A stretch of 64,000 nucleotides of DNA from Nitrospirota bacterium (GTDB lineage Bacteria; Nitrospinota_A; UBA7883): NCBI GenBank assembly GCA_024275315.1, contig JAJRZK010000001.1, positions 36,001 through 100,000 on the forward strand, written 5' to 3'. The translations under genes and the position numbers were made by a program. The notes under the pieces were generated by a model. The model was not told where the DNA came from and did no database searches. It was given only the letters and a program-made list of their open reading frames with translations. Each line of letters opens with the position of its first letter. Within the stretch, counting starts at the first letter, position 1. This document shows positions 63,401 to 64,000 of the stretch, one piece after another.

Positions 63401-64000
63401 GTCGGCGAGAGAATGACTCGCTATCGACTGAAAGCCCTCCAGTAGCCTGTAGGCGAGGTAGTTGATAATCAACACCCCCCTGAGCCTGCCCCGGTCATCA
63501 AACACCGGAGAGCCGAAGCGTATCATCGGCTTGAAAGGTTTCTCCACCTCTCCGTTCTCCACATTCAGGTCGAGCGGGGACATGTAAACCTCGCCTTTGT
63601 CCAGCTTGAGGGTCTCCTTGAAATAGTACCGGTCTGCCTTGTTTTGCAGTTTGTCGTCAGGAACAACGGTTGGATTGTGGTCATTGTAATTCAACCTGAC
63701 AACCTCCTTGCCGGTTATGTCGAGAAATCTGATCTGGTCATATAGTTTCTTTCTTAACAATATGGACAGGAGGTCAGCTTCAAGATCGACTTTGGAGTAG
63801 TCCTGCGATTTATTGGCAAGTTGCCGCAACTCGTGCATGTTGGAAATCACTTCAAGGTCGGATATGACTCCATGGAACTGCGAGGCTATAACCTGCGCCT
63901 GGAATCTGATGCGCTCGATATTCCTGGCTTCGATGACACTGACCGCCGCGCGAGTCTCTGATTTGTACACATACCAAGTGGCGCCACTAATCAGAAGGGC
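60455..64000 (-). CDS. Hybrid sensor histidine kinase (5' end outside the window)
   Basis: At least 1181 codons; the frame is still open at base 64000, and the last visible codons encode part of the first membrane helix (ALLISGATWYVY). Domains in order: helix 1, an extracytoplasmic sensor of about 280 residues, helix 2 (LIYIALLSLAGVGVYFISVA), two PAS domains, a GAF domain, HisKA with the phospho-acceptor His in FLSSMSHELRTPLNSVLGFS, HATPase (ADRTRLRQAMLNLLSNAVKY, DTGPGIP), and a C-terminal receiver with Asp in MILLDINLPDMDGFEM. It should autophosphorylate and relay through its own receiver, and may act on the HD-GYP regulator downstream. Confidence 0.93.
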   Translation of the reverse strand, partial: ALLISGATWYVYKSETRAAVSVIEARNIERIRFQAQVIASQFHGVISDLEVISNMHELRQLANKSQDYSKVDLEADLLSILLRKKLYDQIRFLDITGKEVVRLNYNDHNPTVVPDDKLQNKADRYYFKETLKLDKGEVYMSPLDLNVENGEVEKPFKPMIRFGSPVFDDRGRLRGVLIINYLAYRLLEGFQSIASHSLADSSLLDPRGYWLSCSKEGNEWGFMFKDKRDKTFGGVFPGAWKKISSSDTGQFYLDGHLFSFSTFYPFRTVHNTYVERVSREGDKSFSKVSAMKYYWKIVYHLRPEIVHQAVRRGSGVLLNNIALIYIALLSLAGVGVYFISVAWMQRWGAERALSISRETLAMAQEIAHVGSWDWNMVTGKMKWSDEMYRIFGIKPNGFEATYEAFLSAAHPDDRGSIIEKTDKAVRGKNSYNLEHRIVKPDNKLRVVYERAMVLRDDSGRAVRMIGTVQDITESKEAEAQLRQYRDHLEDQVAKRTSELQKLTVALEQSPNTVTITDKTGRIEYVNSAFCQVFGYSRDDVVGKRPSILASDNMSHEEYRRLWQTILSGKKWLGEFHNRRKNGKRIWQLAAISPITDSKGEITHFIATQESIDEIKNAEAALLETDAKLRKHRESLSFLAGYGIAEEKRLAEFTEVTAAAIGVDFTSVWVLENGGATLKSYDYYDSSNKSHSNGVVLHESDYPNFFKSLKSGELIDAGDACSDPRTSELRKSYLKPRSISSMLDVPFTLKGKINGIVCLEHKGAPRQWSDDEKSFALTVGEMVALSFEQKERRKAEESLVAAKEEAERANTAKSVFLSSMSHELRTPLNSVLGFSQLLALDKVHPLTDSQKEIVGRIQRSGAHLLELIDDVLDFSMIEAGRLRVSIENVSVTNIAGDAIAAISQGAQKRNIRIVNRVCDCKEYVLADRTRLRQAMLNLLSNAVKYNEDGGEIILSCGKAKENMLRISVKDTGPGIPAEKMKLLFEPFNRLGAEASNIEGTGIGLTITQRLVNAMNGSIHVESEIGKGSEFFIYFPRGSRPGIKKSQKSRYSDEVHDKSGSDHKTILYVEDNLPNAALMENILKRRKEINIITAERGRSGIEMARKHKPGMILLDINLPDMDGFEMMKQLRSAEETRNIPVVALSAEAIPSDMKRDDEAGFAHYLAKPINVSEFLGIVDEMFG

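Noticed and set aside
1..64000. CRISPR arrays, insertion sequences, prophage or integron sites
   Set aside because: No regularly spaced repeats, transposase, integrase or phage genes were found, and gene order is that of ordinary chromosome.

Overview
The window is one stretch of chromosome from a Gram-negative, flagellated bacterium. The signs are an Mla-type MCE lipid transporter, FabI, alanine racemase and AnmK wall recycling, and a full flagellar export block with FlhF/FlhG. The order apgM - aspartate kinase - cimA, two tandem MotB-like genes between motA and fliL, sigma-54 type promoters, and class III cyclase/FHA, HD-GYP and hybrid kinase signalling genes all suggest the Desulfobacterota / Nitrospinota / Nitrospirota neighbourhood. 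The phylum cannot be fixed from sequence reading alone. Base composition looks even, in the mid-50s % GC by eye. I see no insertion sequence, prophage, CRISPR array or rRNA, so this is mostly core genome with a few accessory islands.

Layout. 1-8.6 kb (+): end of apgM, aspartate kinase, citramalate synthase, menaquinone/ubiquinone methyltransferase, HtrA protease, GlnD, and a KtrA-type potassium regulator. 8.7-13.2 kb: rarA (-, interrupted by an in-frame TAA), a FliA-type sigma factor (+), mfnB and fabI (-), and a small repeat protein (-). 13.5-27.0 kb (+): flagellar block motA, motB-like 1, motB-like 2 (split by an in-frame TAA), fliL, fliM, fliN, fliO, fliP, fliQ, fliR, flhB, flhA, flhF, flhG and a small membrane protein. 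Sigma-54 promoter candidates lie before motA and fliO. 27.4-34.3 kb (+): phoH, pgpH-like HD phosphohydrolase, ybeY, HIT hydrolase, mutS. 34.5-42.0 kb (-): cyclase with two FHA domains, MlaD/MlaF/MlaE, alr, dnaB. 42.3-44.6 kb: three unassigned genes. 44.7-48.4 kb (+): an HPr-domain fusion protein, an M20 amidohydrolase and AnmK. 48.4-51.3 kb (-): PEGA-domain Ser/Thr kinase and alanine dehydrogenase. Then ppa (+) and tRNA-Gly(CCC).

52.8-59.1 kb is a compact carbohydrate island: two GH130 proteins and two GT4 glycosyltransferases. One GT4 is fused to a phosphomannose-isomerase-type cupin and the other to a probable alpha/alpha toroid. The best joint reading is a cytoplasmic system that builds and phosphorolyses a mannose-containing glycan. 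The window closes with an HD-GYP response regulator and a large hybrid histidine kinase whose N-terminus runs off the right edge.

The points most worth checking are: the two in-frame TAA codons (rarA and motB-like 2), where coding potential continues in the same frame on both sides; the GH130/GT4 mannose island; the HPr domain at the end of a ~340-residue unknown helical domain, in an apparent operon with wall-recycling genes; an MCE protein ending in an outer-membrane-like beta region; and the sigma-54/FleQ-like control elements of the flagellar block.
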